Shown here: positions 34,090 to 44,400 of the stretch, piece by piece
Numbering within the stretch: position 1 is the first letter of the stretch
Layout: each line of letters opens with the position of its first letter
Source of the DNA: Mariprofundus sp.
Lineage (GTDB): Bacteria; Pseudomonadota; Zetaproteobacteria; Mariprofundales; Mariprofundaceae
NCBI GenBank assembly: GCA_021772775.1
Contig: JAJFLH010000004.1
Coordinates: 62,001-126,000, forward strand
Direction: 5' to 3'
DNA length: 64,000 bases
The notes under the pieces: model-generated
What the model saw: the letters and a program-made list of their open reading frames with translations, nothing else
Told to the model about the DNA's origin: nothing
Database searches by the model: none
Translations under genes and position numbers: made by a program

Positions 34090-36768
34090 GTGAGTAATCA
34101 GCTGGTGGGTAGAGATAGGGAGCTTCAACTCCTGAGTGACTGTTACCAGCTGGCATGTGAAGGAGATAGTCAGTTTGTATTCATTCAGGGTGATATTGGC
34201 TGGGGGAAATCAGCTTTGATAGAGCACTTCCATGAGCACTGTGTGCGTGGCGCTGTTATTGCAAAAGGAAGTTGTTTGATTTCGAGAGAAGGTGGGGAGC
34301 CCTATTTTCCTTTTTTGGAACTGCTGTCAGCATTATCAGAGTCTCGTACTGACGAACTGGATGAGTCGGTAGAAGATCAGATGTTGAACTATGGCAAGGT
34401 TTTTGCCGAAGTGCTTTGGGATAATAGCTCTGACCTTATTGGTACTTTGATTCCCGGAAGCTCAAATATCATTAACACTGTAAAGAAAGTGGAAGGCTAT
34501 ATTAATTGCGTCAATGACAAGTTGAATGAAGTTAACGCTGAAGTGGAAGAGTTGACTGCTCAAATTGATACAGGGCAGTTACAGTTGCAGTATAAAAAAG
34601 TGCTGGAGGCATTGGCTGAAAAGTATCCATTGGTACTCACGATTGATTCAATCCAATGGGCTGATAAAAGCTCAATTGATCTACTCTTTTATCTTTCCCG
34701 CAAGCTTAAAAAGAGCCGGATACTGTTTATCTACTGCTTGAATGATGGAGAGATGAATCATTCTGAAGGTGGTGATTCACAGCTTCTTAAGCGAGCCATG
34801 AATGAATTGCATGTCGAAGAAAATCATCATTGGTTAAATCTTAAGCCGAGCAAGGCCAGTGATAGAGTGAAATTACTAAGGACAATTCTGGCTAAGGACC
34901 CTAATGAGTTCAGTGAGGACTTTGTAAGTTCCCTCTTCAAGTATACAAACGGTAACCCCTTTTTTACGCTTGAACTTTTACGGCATCTAAAAGTTCAAGG
35001 TGACGTTACGCTGAGAAATGGATTATGGCATAATAACTCCAAGCTGGTTTGGGAAAAGCTTCCACAAAATATTGAAGGTATTATCGGAAATAAAATCAGT
35101 CAGTTACCCGGTGAATTACAAGACTTGTTAGCACTATCCAGCGTAGAAGGCCAGGTCTTTTCCTGCTCCGTTATTGCTAAATTAAGAGGTGTTGAAGAGA
35201 GGGAGTTAGCTCAATTATTTGTTAATAAATTAATCAAAACGCATTCCCTTATCGAGGAGGATCAGCCACAACAAATTGGTGATTCAGATTGGATTCGACG
35301 TTATAAGTTTATGAATGGCATCAGTCAGCAGTACCTTTATCATAATCTACCCACTACAGAGCGTATGATTTTACATAGTCAGATTGCTGTGGCGATGGAG
35401 GGGATATATCAGGAGTTTGGTATCCGTTTGGATGGTCAGTTGGCGTATCACTATAGCAAGGGTGGAAATGAGAAGAAGGCGGCCGAGTACTTCCATAAAT
35501 CAGCAAAGCATGCCATCCGAGTCGGCGCCTATAAAAAAGCAATTGAAGACCTTCAACGGTCAATTCAATTATTACCTCATAATCCTATTGGTTCAGAAGT
35601 TGATTTTGCCTGTCAGGTGCAAATTGATTTGGCTCTGGCTACTCGAATAACCTATGGCTGGGGTGATGAACATACTCACGAAACCTATAAATGCTGTATC
35701 CAGTTAGCTGAGAAGTATAATAGGCAACGGGCAATAATCCCTATCGTCTTTGGTGTTTGGGGTTATCATTTGGTGAAAAATGATATCAGGCGCACCTATG
35801 CTACGGCGCAACATCTGTTAAAGTTGGCGATTGCATCAGAGGATAAAATTGCCCATGCTCAAGCATTAATCGCAATGGCTAACTCCTGCTTTTGGAAAGG
35901 GTGTATTAGCGAGTCGCAGCAATATCTGGAAGAGTTTTATGGATCTTTTGATCCGCTTCTTGAGTTTGATGCGGAAGAGCGTTATGGCCAATCTCCATTC
36001 TCTATCAGCTATATGATGTCAAGTCTGACATATTTACATCAAGGTGATTTTGCCGAGGCAGCAGTTTTTATTGAGAAAACAGTTACTTTGCTTGAACAAA
36101 CAGGAAATCCATTTACGAGATCAATCTGTTTGACCACGCTGACGTGGGCTCACTGGTTAATGGGGAACGCTGAGGAGTCGGAGCAATACGCTAATCAACT
36201 TGATAGCATGGCAAAGAAATATGACATCGAACTTTATCGGATTTATGGTTTTATCTTTAAAGGCTATGCATTCATCGAAAAAGGAGAGTTGACTGAGGCT
36301 CAAAGAGTCATTTCTCTTAGTGAAGAGATGAGCGATCGAATGGAACAGAAAATCATGAGTTCAATTCGAAAATTGATCGAATTTGAGATGTATCTAAAAC
36401 AGCAGAAATATGTAGGACTTTTCAGAGAGAGCAGTGATTGGATTTCCCGCTGCAAGGCCTGTGAAGAGTGTTGCTATCTCAGTGAATTTTATCGTTATCA
36501 GGCTTTAGGTCATTTCTATGCAGGAGATCATCAAGCTGCAATGGTTGCATATGATCAGGCGATTAAAATTGCGCAGGAGAAAGGTCAGTTGCTGTTTGAG
36601 CGTCGAGCTACGCTTGACTACCTGAGTCTATTAGAGCGAACAGGAGGATGTTTTGATTTACAAAATATTCTCAGACGACGCCTGGATCATGAATTGGTAA
36701 TTAAAAAAATATGCATTGTACCCGAAGCGCTAGAGTCTCAAGAGGCGTCGTTGATGGATCTGTTATAA
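34090..36768 (+). CDS. Large AAA-type ATPase with helical (TPR-like) repeats
   Basis: 892 residues; the GTG start at 34090 follows GGGAGG at 4 nt. The N-terminal NTPase (about 1-300) has LVGRDRELQLL at the start, Walker A GDIGWGKSAL near 36 and Walker B LVLTIDSIQWADKSS near 185, as in AAA_16 ATPases joined to cyclases or LuxR/MalT-type regulators. From about 450 on there are helical TPR-like repeats. No DNA-binding, cyclase or kinase domain follows, so any output must come from a partner. Spacing of 32 nt suggests co-transcription with the protease-avidin gene. Confidence 0.78.
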   Translation: MSNQLVGRDRELQLLSDCYQLACEGDSQFVFIQGDIGWGKSALIEHFHEHCVRGAVIAKGSCLISREGGEPYFPFLELLSALSESRTDELDESVEDQMLNYGKVFAEVLWDNSSDLIGTLIPGSSNIINTVKKVEGYINCVNDKLNEVNAEVEELTAQIDTGQLQLQYKKVLEALAEKYPLVLTIDSIQWADKSSIDLLFYLSRKLKKSRILFIYCLNDGEMNHSEGGDSQLLKRAMNELHVEENHHWLNLKPSKASDRVKLLRTILAKDPNEFSEDFVSSLFKYTNGNPFFTLELLRHLKVQGDVTLRNGLWHNNSKLVWEKLPQNIEGIIGNKISQLPGELQDLLALSSVEGQVFSCSVIAKLRGVEERELAQLFVNKLIKTHSLIEEDQPQQIGDSDWIRRYKFMNGISQQYLYHNLPTTERMILHSQIAVAMEGIYQEFGIRLDGQLAYHYSKGGNEKKAAEYFHKSAKHAIRVGAYKKAIEDLQRSIQLLPHNPIGSEVDFACQVQIDLALATRITYGWGDEHTHETYKCCIQLAEKYNRQRAIIPIVFGVWGYHLVKNDIRRTYATAQHLLKLAIASEDKIAHAQALIAMANSCFWKGCISESQQYLEEFYGSFDPLLEFDAEERYGQSPFSISYMMSSLTYLHQGDFAEAAVFIEKTVTLLEQTGNPFTRSICLTTLTWAHWLMGNAEESEQYANQLDSMAKKYDIELYRIYGFIFKGYAFIEKGELTEAQRVISLSEEMSDRMEQKIMSSIRKLIEFEMYLKQQKYVGLFRESSDWISRCKACEECCYLSEFYRYQALGHFYAGDHQAAMVAYDQAIKIAQEKGQLLFERRATLDYLSLLERTGGCFDLQNILRRRLDHELVIKKICIVPEALESQEASLMDLL

Positions 36769-36913
36769 TTATTAGGGTTGCCCCCTTGAGTTATTAGAAG
36801 CCGATTTTTTTATGCCTGTTGAGTCATCTATAGATAGTTGGGTCTTTCAGAAGATGCGCTTGGTGTGGTCTCTGTGATAGATTTTAGGACTGAGTGTTTT
36901 AAAGGGGGCGGTT

Positions 36914-37489
36914 GTGCAAATACAAGATGAATTAAACCAATATTATCGCTGGTTGCGTCAGTTTGGTTATAACGATTCGCATTCGGGTAATATTTCAGCT
37001 CGCGATGGTGAGCGTTTCTGGGTGACGCCGACTGGAGCTTGCGCTGATACCTTACAATCGAAAGATTTTATTGCCTGTCCACTAGATCAGCCGATAGCTG
37101 CAGGGGCATCAGGCGATGCAAACCTGCATCAGGCTATCTATCGCGCCAATCCAGATGCACAAGCCATTGTTCACTCTCACTGCCCACACGCCATTGGCCT
37201 GACCTTGAATGGTGAAGATTTTGTGCCACCCGACTTTGAAGGGCAGCTCTATTTTCCTTCCGTACCCGTGATCAGCGTCCCGTACGATGTCTATTTTGAG
37301 CAGGCGGCTGAGCAGGTGGCAATAACACTGGCTGAGCATTCGATCTGCATTGTGCGTGGTCATGGTGTGTACGCCTGGGGTGAGACATTGAATCTAGCCT
37401 ATAAATGGACCTGTTCGTTGGAGCTTTCGGCTAAAACTGCCTTCATCGCAATGCAGGCCGCTAGATCTCGCGAATATGAGTCGAAATAG
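36914..37489 (+). CDS. Class II aldolase/adducin family protein
   Basis: 191 residues, GTG start with GGGGGCGG upstream. The zinc-site motifs of the family are present: SGNISARDG near residue 24, IVHSHCPHA near 90 (two His ligands), and RGHGVYAWG near 145 (third His). Relatives split sugar phosphates (FucA, AraD) or dehydrate methylthioribulose phosphate (MtnB). Which substrate applies cannot be told. It lies 8 nt before the SirB-like gene. Confidence 0.85.
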   Translation: MQIQDELNQYYRWLRQFGYNDSHSGNISARDGERFWVTPTGACADTLQSKDFIACPLDQPIAAGASGDANLHQAIYRANPDAQAIVHSHCPHAIGLTLNGEDFVPPDFEGQLYFPSVPVISVPYDVYFEQAAEQVAITLAEHSICIVRGHGVYAWGETLNLAYKWTCSLELSAKTAFIAMQAARSREYESK

Positions 37490-37497
37490 TCTCTGAT

Positions 37498-37875
37498 ATG
37501 ATATCGCTGCTGCTACCACTGCATATTGTTTGTGCCTTTGTTTCGATATGCCTTTTTGTGTGGCGAGGTCTGCGAATGTGGATCGACCGGCCATTAACGA
37601 GTCGACTATTTCGCCGCACCCTACCTGACTCTGTTGATACACTGTTTTTGATTAGTGGTATCGGTATGGCATTTGTTCTAGGGGTTTCACCGCTTGAATC
37701 AGGCTGGCTGGCGGCCAAAATTATTGCGCTGCTTATCTATATTGGGCTGGGAGAGGTGGCACTTCGGTTTGGCTCGAGTAGCTGGATGAAACGTTGCTGC
37801 TTTGTCGCGGCAATCGTTGTGTTTGTTTATATTGTGGCGGTAGCAAAAACGATGGAAATAGTACCTTGGTTCTAG
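37498..37875 (+). CDS. SirB-family integral membrane protein
   Basis: 125 residues, four hydrophobic segments (about 3-22, 45-62, 69-87, 100-118), with the SirB2-like start LLPLHIVCAFVSICLFVWRG and the DTLFLISGI segment. The function of the family is unclear. Probably co-transcribed with the aldolase-like gene and the next gene. Confidence 0.75.
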   Translation: MISLLLPLHIVCAFVSICLFVWRGLRMWIDRPLTSRLFRRTLPDSVDTLFLISGIGMAFVLGVSPLESGWLAAKIIALLIYIGLGEVALRFGSSSWMKRCCFVAAIVVFVYIVAVAKTMEIVPWF

Positions 37876-37891
37876 AATGGGAGAGTGAAAA

Positions 37892-38443
37892 ATGGCTTTA
37901 GTAGCTTCAATTCATGTCGATGCTGGCTGGAGTTTGCCAGCTGTGAGTCTAAAAGATGTCAATGGTGAAAGCGTGGCATTGAATGACTGTATGGGGGAAA
38001 AAGGGCTGCTTGTGGCCTTTACCTGTAATCATTGCCCTTATGCGATAGCTGTATGGCCGCGTTTGATTCGGCATGCTGCGAGTTTGAAGAGCATGGGGAT
38101 CAATACAATCGCAGTGAATCCGAATATTAGACCGGATTATCCGGCTGATGGTGTATCTGCAATGGCTGAGAAAATTGTTGAATGGGGTATTGATTTCCCA
38201 TATCTGGCCGATGAGACACAGGCCGTAGCGAAGGCGTTTGATGCCCAGTGCACGCCTGATCTCTATATGTTTGATGGTGAAGGCAAGCTCTATTATCACG
38301 GGCGCATTGATGATTATTGGAAGGATGAAGAGAAAGTTAGCAATGAGGAGCTTCTTCCTGCAGCTGCATCACTGCTAGCAGGGGAGGCAGCACCACAGCC
38401 GCAACACCCAACGATTGGCTGTTCGATCAAGTGGTTGGACTAA
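37892..38443 (+). CDS. Thioredoxin-fold (AhpC/TSA-like) protein
   Basis: 183 residues, GGGAG before the ATG. The motif FTCNHCPYAIAVWPRL near residue 47 gives a CxxC pair, followed by INTIAVNPN and YLADETQAVAKAF, then DAQCTPDLYMFDGEGKLYYHG, the usual redoxin order. A cytoplasmic thiol-disulfide or peroxide-reducing enzyme is likely; no signal peptide. Confidence 0.85.
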   Translation: MALVASIHVDAGWSLPAVSLKDVNGESVALNDCMGEKGLLVAFTCNHCPYAIAVWPRLIRHAASLKSMGINTIAVNPNIRPDYPADGVSAMAEKIVEWGIDFPYLADETQAVAKAFDAQCTPDLYMFDGEGKLYYHGRIDDYWKDEEKVSNEELLPAAASLLAGEAAPQPQHPTIGCSIKWLD

Positions 38444-38796
38444 GAGAGGAAAGGGGCACAGCAGAAGCCTTTGGCTAAAGCAAGGATATGTGGTTTAGCC
38501 AAATCGATGTCTTTAAAAGTGCCCTATCTTTGTATGATGGATGCTTGTTATCAGCTAATTAGGCTGAATTATCGATTCGGATGAATCGATAAAATAGAGA
38601 CCAAAAAAGATGATTGAAAGCTGGATAGGGGGCAGGATGTTTGAAACCACTTCAGTTCGGTAAGGGGGTATTCATCCCTCACTACTTTGCGACGCGTGGT
38701 AGATGCTATTGCTTTATTTCAAGCAGGCTTTATGCTTCGCCACGTTAAAAGTGAGCTGCGGCTCGCTTTTTTTGTTTTTTGAAGGTGGGTTTGATA
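38444..38796. other. 353-nt leader region of the rimP operon with three inverted repeats
   Basis: No gene. TTTGGCTAAA (38470-38479) pairs with TTTAGCCAAA (38494-38503); TTATCGATTC-GGAT-GAATCGATAA spans 38569-38592; a terminator-like hairpin at 38747-38773 ends the leader. No tRNA was found. Confidence 0.5.
38747..38773 (+). terminator. Terminator-like hairpin directly before rimP
   Basis: AAAAGTGAGC-TGCG-GCTCGCTTTT with seven T in a row, ending only about 23 nt before the rimP start. So rimP must be read through it; an attenuator is likely. Confidence 0.8.
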
Positions 38797-39300
38797 TTGG
38801 AATCAGAAATTGAAGCGTTGCTGCAGCCGATTACTGATGAATTGGGTTTAGATATTCTCAAGGTCAGTATTGGTGGCGGTGGACGTAACCAGTTGGTTAA
38901 AGTGGTGGTTGATCGTCCTGGTGGTGTGAATGCCGATGGGTTGTCGCGAGTTAGTCGGGGTCTGGCTTTGCAGTTGGATGCAGAGGATCTGATTAAGAGC
39001 GCCTACATGCTGGAAGTAACATCTCCGGGCTTGGATTGGCCATTGCAGAGTGAAGCTGATTTCACACGCTATCAGGGTGAGTGGATCAAAGTGTTGTTTT
39101 TGGATAGCACCAGTTGGGAAGGTCGTAATCTTGGTCCTGTGAAACGATCAGATAAAGAAAAAGATAGCATGGATGTAAGTTTTACACTGTTGATTGAAGC
39201 GAAAAAAGCCAGAGATAATCGCGAAGAGGTGATATCCATGGCTGAAGTTCAAAAGGTAGTGCGAGCTATCAATTGGGCAGAAGTGTCCCGCCATTCGTAA
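38797..39300 (+). CDS. rimP: Ribosome maturation factor RimP
   Basis: About 167 residues from TTG 38797, preceded by AAGGTGG at 8 nt; TTGs at 38779 and 38791 and a GTG at 38785 are alternatives. Family text: LGLDILKVSIGGGGRNQLVK, VVDRPGGVNADGLSRVSRGL and LEVTSPGLDWPL. RimP helps 30S subunit assembly. First gene of the rimP-nusA-ylxR-infB operon. Confidence 0.93.
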   Translation: MESEIEALLQPITDELGLDILKVSIGGGGRNQLVKVVVDRPGGVNADGLSRVSRGLALQLDAEDLIKSAYMLEVTSPGLDWPLQSEADFTRYQGEWIKVLFLDSTSWEGRNLGPVKRSDKEKDSMDVSFTLLIEAKKARDNREEVISMAEVQKVVRAINWAEVSRHS

Positions 39301-39355
39301 ATGCGAATGATTAATATAGTTATCAATAAGTAATGAAGGACGAGAGAATGCAGTC

Positions 39356-40825
39356 ATGAATGTAGAAATGTTACAGGTTGCGGACGCAGTTGCGCGAGAA
39401 AAATCGGTTGAACGTGAGTTGGTGCTGGAAGCGATGGAACAAGCGCTGAAAACAGCGGCACGTAGAACCTATGCTGGTAAAAACGTTGAAGTTGCAATCG
39501 ACAGGTTGACCGGTGAAATTCGTTTATGTCATGTGCGTACAGTGGTTGAAGAAGTCGAAGAAGAAGAAAATGACCTAACCCTTGAGCAGGGGCAAGAGCT
39601 GGATGCAGATGCTGAAATGGGCGCGGAATTTCGTACTTCATTGCCACCGATTACACTGGGGCGTATTGAAGCTCAGACTGCCAAGCAGGTAATTAACCAG
39701 AAAATTCGTGAAGCGGAACGTGATCGTGTGATTGCTGAATACGAACCACGTATTGGTGAATTGATTACAGGTATCGTAAAACGTGTTGAACGTGGTAATG
39801 TTTATGTTGATCTGGGGCGCGGCGAAGCAGTGATGTACCGTGAAGACCTGTTGCCGCGTGAGACATTTCGTCAGGGTGACCGTGTGCGTGCTTATTTGCG
39901 TGAAGTTCGCAATCAAAGTAAAGGTCCGCTGGTATTCATATCTCGTTCTGACGCAGGCATGGTGTTACGTTTGTTTGAACAGGAAGTCCCTGAAGTTCAG
40001 GAAGGTACTGTTGCTATTCAGGCGATTTCCCGTGACCCGGGTTCGCGCAGTAAAATTGCTGTTATTTCTACAGATCCATCCGTTGATCCGGTTGGCGCAT
40101 GTGTAGGAATGCGTGGGGCTCGTGTTCAGGCTGTTGTAAATGAGCTGCATGGTGAGAAGATTGATATTATTGAGTGGACTGAAGATCCAGCTGCTTTTGT
40201 TGTGAATGCGCTGGCTCCAGCTGAAATTGAACGTGTATTGGTTGATGAAGCGAGTAATACAATTGAAGTAGCTGTTAGTGATGAAAATCTTGCGATAGCG
40301 ATTGGTCGCCGTGGTCAAAATGTACGTTTGGCTTCAGAGTTGACTGGCTGGAGTATTGAGCTGATGAGCAGTGGCGAAGAGAAAGAGCGTCGCCATGAAG
40401 AAGTGGCTAAGGCAACTTTGATCTTTCAGGAAGGTCTGGATGTGGATGCTGATTTCGCTGCCGTATTGGTGGGTGAAGGTTTCTACAGCATGGATGAATT
40501 GGCTTACTGTGCGGCTGAAGATATCTCAGGTATTGAAGGCTTAGACGAAGAGATGGCTGCTGAACTGCAGAATCGTGCCCGCAACACATTGCTTGATGAG
40601 GCTTTGAAGCAGGGTAAAGATGAGGGTGAAACCAAAATTTCATTGCTCGATCTTACTGGTATGACACGTGAAATTGCAGAGCAACTTACAACGCGTGAAA
40701 TCGCGAGTGTGGATGCACTGGCTGATGCAGCAATAGATGAGATTGAAGATGTTGAAGGTTTAAGCCGAGAGCAGGCCGAGGCATTGATTATTGCGGCACG
40801 TGAAGCTTCCGGTTGGTTTGACTGA
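39356..40825 (+). CDS. nusA: Transcription termination/antitermination factor NusA
   Basis: 489 residues. An N-terminal RNA-polymerase-binding domain (about 1-125), S1 domain (about 130-200; GIVKRVERGNVYVDLGRGEA), KH1/KH2 (about 200-345; GACVGMRGARVQAVVNELHGEKID, IAIGRRGQNVRLASELTGW), and two acidic helical repeats at the C-terminus as in E. coli NusA. It binds RNA polymerase and controls pausing and termination. The Met three codons in is an alternative start. Confidence 0.97.
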   Translation: MNVEMLQVADAVAREKSVERELVLEAMEQALKTAARRTYAGKNVEVAIDRLTGEIRLCHVRTVVEEVEEEENDLTLEQGQELDADAEMGAEFRTSLPPITLGRIEAQTAKQVINQKIREAERDRVIAEYEPRIGELITGIVKRVERGNVYVDLGRGEAVMYREDLLPRETFRQGDRVRAYLREVRNQSKGPLVFISRSDAGMVLRLFEQEVPEVQEGTVAIQAISRDPGSRSKIAVISTDPSVDPVGACVGMRGARVQAVVNELHGEKIDIIEWTEDPAAFVVNALAPAEIERVLVDEASNTIEVAVSDENLAIAIGRRGQNVRLASELTGWSIELMSSGEEKERRHEEVAKATLIFQEGLDVDADFAAVLVGEGFYSMDELAYCAAEDISGIEGLDEEMAAELQNRARNTLLDEALKQGKDEGETKISLLDLTGMTREIAEQLTTREIASVDALADAAIDEIEDVEGLSREQAEALIIAAREASGWFD

Positions 40826-40829
40826 TTCG

Positions 40830-41462
40830 GTGAATAACGAAAGTCAGGTGGCTTCTCAGTCTCCTATGAGAAGCTGTTTGATTTGTAGAGAATCAAAACC
40901 AAAACAGGATGTTTTGCGTTTTGTGGTTGATAATGCCGGGGTGATTTGGCCGGATTTGCAGCAAAAGGCACCCGGTAGAGGCGTTTATTTTTGTATGTCT
41001 GAGCAATGTCTCTCGCGTATAAATGATAAACGACTGCAGGCTTTAAAAGCGAAGTTTTCGATTGTGTTGCCACAGTGGGATGATTTGCGACAGCGCATAA
41101 CATCGGTGTTGCAGAAGCAATTGAAGCAGATGCTGACAAAGCAGAGTTCATCTGCTGCAATTGGTAGAGATGCAGTGATGCATCGTCTATGGAATAATGC
41201 TCCGCTGATGATACTAAGAGCGGTGGATGCAGGTGAAGCACTGGTTCGTCAAACAGATGATGGATTAGAGAAAAGGGCACAGACCGGCAATAAATCATTG
41301 CTGGTAGGTGTGTCATCCAGGCACTGGCTTGGTGAGATGTTTGGCCGTGATGATGTCGCGATTGTAGCGTTGAACGCTGCAGGGTCAGCAGCAGCAACGG
41401 TGAAAAAGTTGAATGTATATTGTGTCTGGTATGGACGCATAAAGGTGTTGGGTAATAGATGA
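40830..41462 (+). CDS. ylxR: YlxR (DUF448) RNA-binding protein with C-terminal L7Ae-like region
   Basis: About 210 residues from GTG 40830, just after the nusA stop; a longer frame starts inside nusA and is rejected, and ATG 40866 is an alternative. The YlxR domain (about 10-85) shows RSCLICRESKPKQDVLRFV and GRGVYFCMSEQCL. The C-terminal part resembles the YlxQ/L7Ae-like segment often encoded here. It overlaps infB by ATGA. Confidence 0.88.
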   Translation: MNNESQVASQSPMRSCLICRESKPKQDVLRFVVDNAGVIWPDLQQKAPGRGVYFCMSEQCLSRINDKRLQALKAKFSIVLPQWDDLRQRITSVLQKQLKQMLTKQSSSAAIGRDAVMHRLWNNAPLMILRAVDAGEALVRQTDDGLEKRAQTGNKSLLVGVSSRHWLGEMFGRDDVAIVALNAAGSAAATVKKLNVYCVWYGRIKVLGNR

Positions 41463-44400
41463 AGCGAATTCTTGATTTGGCAAAAGAACTTGGCGTTGAC
41501 GCGGCTGAAGTGCAGCGCGTTGCTGTGAAATGTAATGTGGTTGTGAGTGGTCCGACCAGCAGTCTGGATGCGGACGATCAGAATAAGATTCGCAGTGCTG
41601 TAAAGGCATCGGCGAAGACGCCGGGCAATAGCACGGGCGGCAAAACATTAACGTTGAATCGACCGATGGTGGCGGGTCAGCCCCGTAGCGGAGGTCAGGT
41701 TGAAGGACGCGGTAGAACGGTGGAAGTGGCCGTACGTCGTCGTCATGCAGCAGCTCCCAAGCCCGCTCCGAAAGCTGTAGCCAAAGTCGTTGCTCCAAGC
41801 GCCCCAACCGCTCCTGCACCGAAGGCTCCAACTCAGAAGGCTCCAACTCAGAAGAGCCCCGCTCCAGCGGCACCAGTTGTAAAACAACAGAAGCTAACAC
41901 CAGCTCAACGGGCAGCAGCTTCGATAGAAAAGAAAAAACAAGATGCCGAAAATAGTGCTCGTGAGAAAGCTATTGCGGTGGCTAAGGCTAAAGAAGAGAA
42001 AGCTGCAGCACAGGCGCAAGCCGCTGCCGCAAAACCAGTTGAAAAACCAGCCGAAGTAAAAGCGCCGGTTGCAGCTAAACCTACCGTTACCATGAAGGCT
42101 CCAACTCAAAAGCCTGCCGATATTGCTAAAAAGGCAGTGGCTCCAAGTGCTGCGAGACCAGCCGGTAGTGTTCAGATGGCAAATCGTCCGGCTAACGCCA
42201 GACCTGCCGCTAATCGGCAAGATGCGAATCGTTCGACAGCCCGACCTGCAGCGAATCGCCCTGGATCTGGGGCAAATAGCCCTGCAAACGCTCGTCCGGG
42301 AGCTAACCGTTCTGGCGCAGGCTGTCCTGGAGACAATCGTCAGGGAGCTAACCGCCCAGGCGCAGGTCGCCCTGGAGATAATCGTCCAGGTGCAAACCGT
42401 CCTGGAGATAATCGTCCAGGTGCAAACCGCCCTGGAGTTAATCGCCCTGGTGCAGGCCGTCCTGGAGACAATCGTCCTGGCAACCGTCCGGCTGGAGCCG
42501 CTGGTCAGCCTTCACATAAAGGGCCACGCACAACAATTCGACGTGGATTAACACCAGCTCAAATTGCTGCATCGAAAGCACCACGTTCATCGGTCAAACA
42601 GATTGAGAAGAAAATTTCAGAGGAACGCGCAGCTCAACGCCGTGCAGCTAATCGCCCTCGTCCTGCTGGTGCTGGGGCAGGTGCCGGTAATCAACAGGGT
42701 GGACCTAGACGCTCACCTTCAGTTGCAGTTGCTCCGGATGCAGGTGCAGGTGCTCCGCCAGCACCGGGAGTACAGCGTCGCCGTGGTCCAGGTGGCGCAC
42801 GTCCAATTCGCCGTCTGTCACCTGCAGAAAAAGCTGCTCGCAGAGCCTATTCAAGCAAGCGCCATGAGGTGCTTTCTCCAGAGCAGGAAGAGCGTCAAGC
42901 GAGATTGGCACGTGGTGCAGGATCGAAGCGTTTTAGCAGCACAGTGACTAAGGATGATGAAGATTTCGTTGTACGTACGGTAGAGTTTACAGATCCGATT
43001 CTGGTTTCTGAACTGGCCAGTCGTATGGCGTTCAAGAGCTCTGAAGTTGTGAAGAAACTGTTCGAAATGGGTATTATGACAACTGTCAATGAAGCTATTG
43101 ATGCCGACACAGCGACATTGATTATTGAAGAATTTGGTCACAAAGCTAAATTGATAAATGCAGCTGCAGTTGAAGATGTTCTGGTTGAAGATGTCTCCAG
43201 CGATGACGAAGGTGATTTAGTACCACATCCTCCAGTTGTTGTTGTAATGGGTCATGTTGACCATGGTAAAACGTCTATTCTTGATGCGCTTCGCAAAGCT
43301 AAAGTAGCAGATGGCGAAGCCGGCGGTATTACCCAGCACATTGGTGCTTATATGGTTAAATTGGAAAGTGGCGAGCGCGTAGTGTTTGTCGATACGCCGG
43401 GTCATGAAGCATTTACTGGCTTGCGTGCCCGTGGTGCAAGTATGACCGACGTGGCTGTACTGGTTGTCGCAGCTGATGATGGTGTTATGCCACAAACTGT
43501 TGAAGCCTTGAATCATGCCCGTGCTGCGGGTGTGCCAATCATTGTTGCCGTTAATAAGATGGATAAAGTTGGTGCCAATCCTGAGATGGTTAAACGTCAG
43601 TTGGCTGAACATGAACTGGTCGCAGAAGACTGGGGTGGCGATACTATCTTTGTAGAAGTATCGGCGCATAGCGGTCAAGGCCTTGATGATCTGTTGGAAA
43701 TGCTGGCATTGCAGACCGAGATTCTGGAGCTGAAAGCCAATCCGACACGTCGTGGTAAAGGTATGGTTGTTGAATCTCGTTTGGATAAAGGTCGTGGACC
43801 GGTGGCGACTGTCTTGGTTCAGAATGGTACCTTCAAACAGGGTGATACCGTAGTTGTTGGTTCAGCAACAGGTCGTTTACGTGCTATTGTTGATGAGAAT
43901 TCAATTCAACATCGTACTGCTGGTCCATCTATTCCGTTTGAACTACTGGGGTTGGACTCTGTACCTGAAGCAGGCCAGGAAATTTATGCTGTAGAGAATG
44001 AGAAACAGGCTCGTGATATCGTCCGTTACCGTAAGGATAGAGATCGTGAACTTGGTGCTGAAGCGAAGAAACGTGCCAGCCTTGATGAGTTGTTTGCGAA
44101 TATGCAGAGCGGCATTAAAGAAGTTCCTGTACTGATTAAAGGTGATGTGACTGGTTCTGTTGAAGCAATGGCCGAGTCATTGGTTAAAGCAGGCACCGAT
44201 GAGGTGAAAGTTAAAATCGTGCATAAGGCTATTGGTGGTATCACCGAGTCTGATGTCATGCTGGCATCAGCTGCCAATGCAATTATTATTGGCTTTAACG
44301 TGCGCCCTGAAACCAAGGCCAAGAAAGCGGCTGCAGTTGAAGGTGTAGATATTCGCTTCTACAAGATCATCTATGAAGCTATTGATGAAGTGAAAGCAGC

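Noticed and set aside
38444-38796. A tRNA (metY-like) before rimP as in E. coli
   Set aside because: No cloverleaf, T-loop GTTCRA or CCA pattern found; only inverted repeats.
41385-41900. Minus-strand frame inside the infB 5' region
   Set aside because: Arises from the Ala/Pro-rich coding of IF-2; low-complexity shadow.
42280-42500. A CRISPR-like array from the short repeats
   Set aside because: The repeats are in frame within infB, with no unique spacers and no cas genes.
42123-42947. Alternative plus-strand frames in the infB repeats
   Set aside because: Repeat-driven shadows of the NRPG region; infB itself is unbroken there.
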